Of a DNA stretch of 6,564 bases, positions 5,425 through 6,564 are shown piece after piece. Source of the DNA: an uncultured Spirochaetia bacterium (GTDB taxonomy: Bacteria > Spirochaetota > UBA4802 > JAGODF01); contig CALCJG010000080.1 of the NCBI GenBank assembly GCA_937967705.1, positions 1 through 6,564 on the forward strand, written 5' to 3'. The first letter of the stretch is position 1; each line of letters opens with the position of its first letter. The translations under genes and the position numbers were made by a program. Under the pieces are notes generated by a model that was not told the DNA's origin, searched no databases, and saw nothing but the letters and a program-made list of their open reading frames with translations.

Positions 5425-6564
5425 ATGATTCTATTAAATCCTCATAAGCATAACCGGAAATATTCCGACGAGAAGTCCCGTCAGATCATGCTGAAAACCA
5501 TCGATTTCTTCGAGAAAAAGGGCCTAAAAGCCATAAAGAAGGACTGGCACGAAAAGAAATGGAACTACGATTTCGTGGAATTCCTGAAGGAAAACCAGGT
5601 CTTTGCCACGCTGATGACCCCCTCGGGTTACGGCGCCGCCGATTCCCGCTGGGACACCTACCGCAACAACGAATTTTCCGAGATCACCGGCTTCTACGGC
5701 ATCACCTACTGGTATACCTGGCAGGTATCCATGCTGGGCCTGTGCCCCATCTGGAACGGGACGAACGAGGAGGTGAAGCATAAAACCGCCAAGCTCCTGC
5801 AGGAAGGCGGGGTTTTCGCCTTCGGCCTCTCCGAGAAGGAACACGGCGCCGACATCTACTCCAGCGATATGATGCTCTACCCCCAGAGCGACGGCACCTA
5901 CAAAGCCAACGGCGACAAGTACTACATCGGAAACGGCAACGAGGCCGCCCTGGTCTCCACCTTCGCCAAGATGGCCGACACCGGGGACTACGTCTTCTTC
6001 GTGGTCAATTCCAAGCATCCCAAATACGAATGCATACGCAACGTGGTCAACGAGCAGAACTACGTGGCGGAATACGCCCTGCACGACTACCCCATCACCG
6101 AGGCGGACATCACCGAGAAGGGCGCCAAGGCCTGGGACGACATGCTCAACACCATCAACGTCTGCAAATTCAACCTGGGATGGGGGGCGATAGGCCTCTG
6201 CACCCACGCCCTCTACGAATCCATCGACCATGCCGCCAACCGCAACGTCTACGGCAAGTTCGTCACGGACTTCCCCCACGTGAAGCGCCTCTTTACCGAC
6301 GCCTACTGCAAGCTCGTGGCCATGAAGCTCTTTGCCGAGCGCGCCACGGACTACATGCGCTCCGCTGGTCCGGACGACCGCCGCTACCTGCTGTTCAACC
6401 CGATGGTCAAGATGAAGGTGACCCGGGAGGGCGAAGAGGTGATGAACATTCTGCACGACATCATCGCCGCCAAGGGATTTGAAAACGAACCATTCTTCGA
6501 AATAGCCAAGCACGAGCTGCCCATGCTGCCCAAGCTCGAGGGAACCGTGCACGTCAACATGGCC
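5425..6564 (+). CDS. Acyl-CoA dehydrogenase family protein (3' end beyond window)
   Basis: An open frame of 380 codons from ATG 5425 to the window edge, with no stop. The product is an FAD-dependent acyl-CoA dehydrogenase, which forms the alpha,beta double bond in acyl-CoA, typically the first step of beta-oxidation, passing electrons to ETF. Visible landmarks: an N-terminal helical domain (~15-125); the middle-domain flavin and substrate motif FAFGLSEKEHGADIYS (131-146), a variant of the common FALTEPxAGSD; the GDKYYIGNGNEAALV strand region (163-177, usually KxWITNG-like); the C-terminal helical domain with NRNVYGK (272-278) and a flavin-contacting AAKGFENE (348-355); and LEGT (371-374), where E372 matches the catalytic glutamate of the YEGT motif in medium-chain enzymes. 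A typical 380-residue enzyme would end soon after this point; the remaining length cannot be seen. It is divergent from tetR, with candidate operators on its -35 box, so repression by that TetR is likely. The exact substrate chain length is unknown. Confidence 0.9.
   Translation, partial: MILLNPHKHNRKYSDEKSRQIMLKTIDFFEKKGLKAIKKDWHEKKWNYDFVEFLKENQVFATLMTPSGYGAADSRWDTYRNNEFSEITGFYGITYWYTWQVSMLGLCPIWNGTNEEVKHKTAKLLQEGGVFAFGLSEKEHGADIYSSDMMLYPQSDGTYKANGDKYYIGNGNEAALVSTFAKMADTGDYVFFVVNSKHPKYECIRNVVNEQNYVAEYALHDYPITEADITEKGAKAWDDMLNTINVCKFNLGWGAIGLCTHALYESIDHAANRNVYGKFVTDFPHVKRLFTDAYCKLVAMKLFAERATDYMRSAGPDDRRYLLFNPMVKMKVTREGEEVMNILHDIIAAKGFENEPFFEIAKHELPMLPKLEGTVHVNMA

Noticed and set aside
5524..6552. 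342-codon open frame on the minus strand
   Set aside because: It is antisense to the acyl-CoA dehydrogenase, whose motifs and ribosome binding site are clear. Its Val/Gly/His-rich translation is typical of a GC-rich shadow frame.

Overview
The window is ordinary-looking bacterial chromosome of fairly high GC (about two thirds in the best-sampled coding stretch), holding six protein genes and no RNA gene that I can see. The chemoreceptor signalling tip, the codon use (Ile ATA alongside GC-rich codons) and the mix of chemotaxis, TetR and acyl-CoA dehydrogenase genes fit a GC-rich free-living spirochaete or a similar motile Gram-negative lineage. This assignment is an inference with low to moderate confidence.

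Layout: (1) 7-1578 (+) is a methyl-accepting chemotaxis protein with about six membrane segments and neither a periplasmic sensor nor a HAMP domain; its true start may lie before the window. (2) 1579-1779 is intergenic and carries an 11-bp tandem repeat array, with six GATC sites exactly one repeat apart. (3) 5273 down to 1780 (-) is a tight four-gene operon read leftwards: a TetR-family repressor, a MoxR-type AAA+ ATPase, a DUF2201-type protein joining a zinc-metallopeptidase-like domain to a VWA domain, and a 99-residue protein of unknown function. The first two pairs overlap (4 nt and 14 nt) and the last gap is 11 nt. (4) 5274-5424 is a compact divergent promoter region with two back-to-back sigma70-like promoters and several inverted repeats on the -35 boxes. 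(5) 5425-6564 (+) is an acyl-CoA dehydrogenase that runs off the right edge.

How the parts may work together: the TetR protein is placed to repress both its own operon and the divergent acyl-CoA dehydrogenase, probably in response to an acyl-CoA or fatty-acid ligand. MoxR/VWA pairs are known in other systems as chaperone-like machines that mature or remodel enzymes. Here the pair is translationally coupled to the regulator of an acyl-CoA dehydrogenase, which suggests, but does not prove, a link to fatty-acid metabolism or membrane-lipid stress. The small last gene, with lower GC and no recognised family, is the least understood part. The chemoreceptor is convergent with this operon, separated by the repeat array, and is probably functionally separate.
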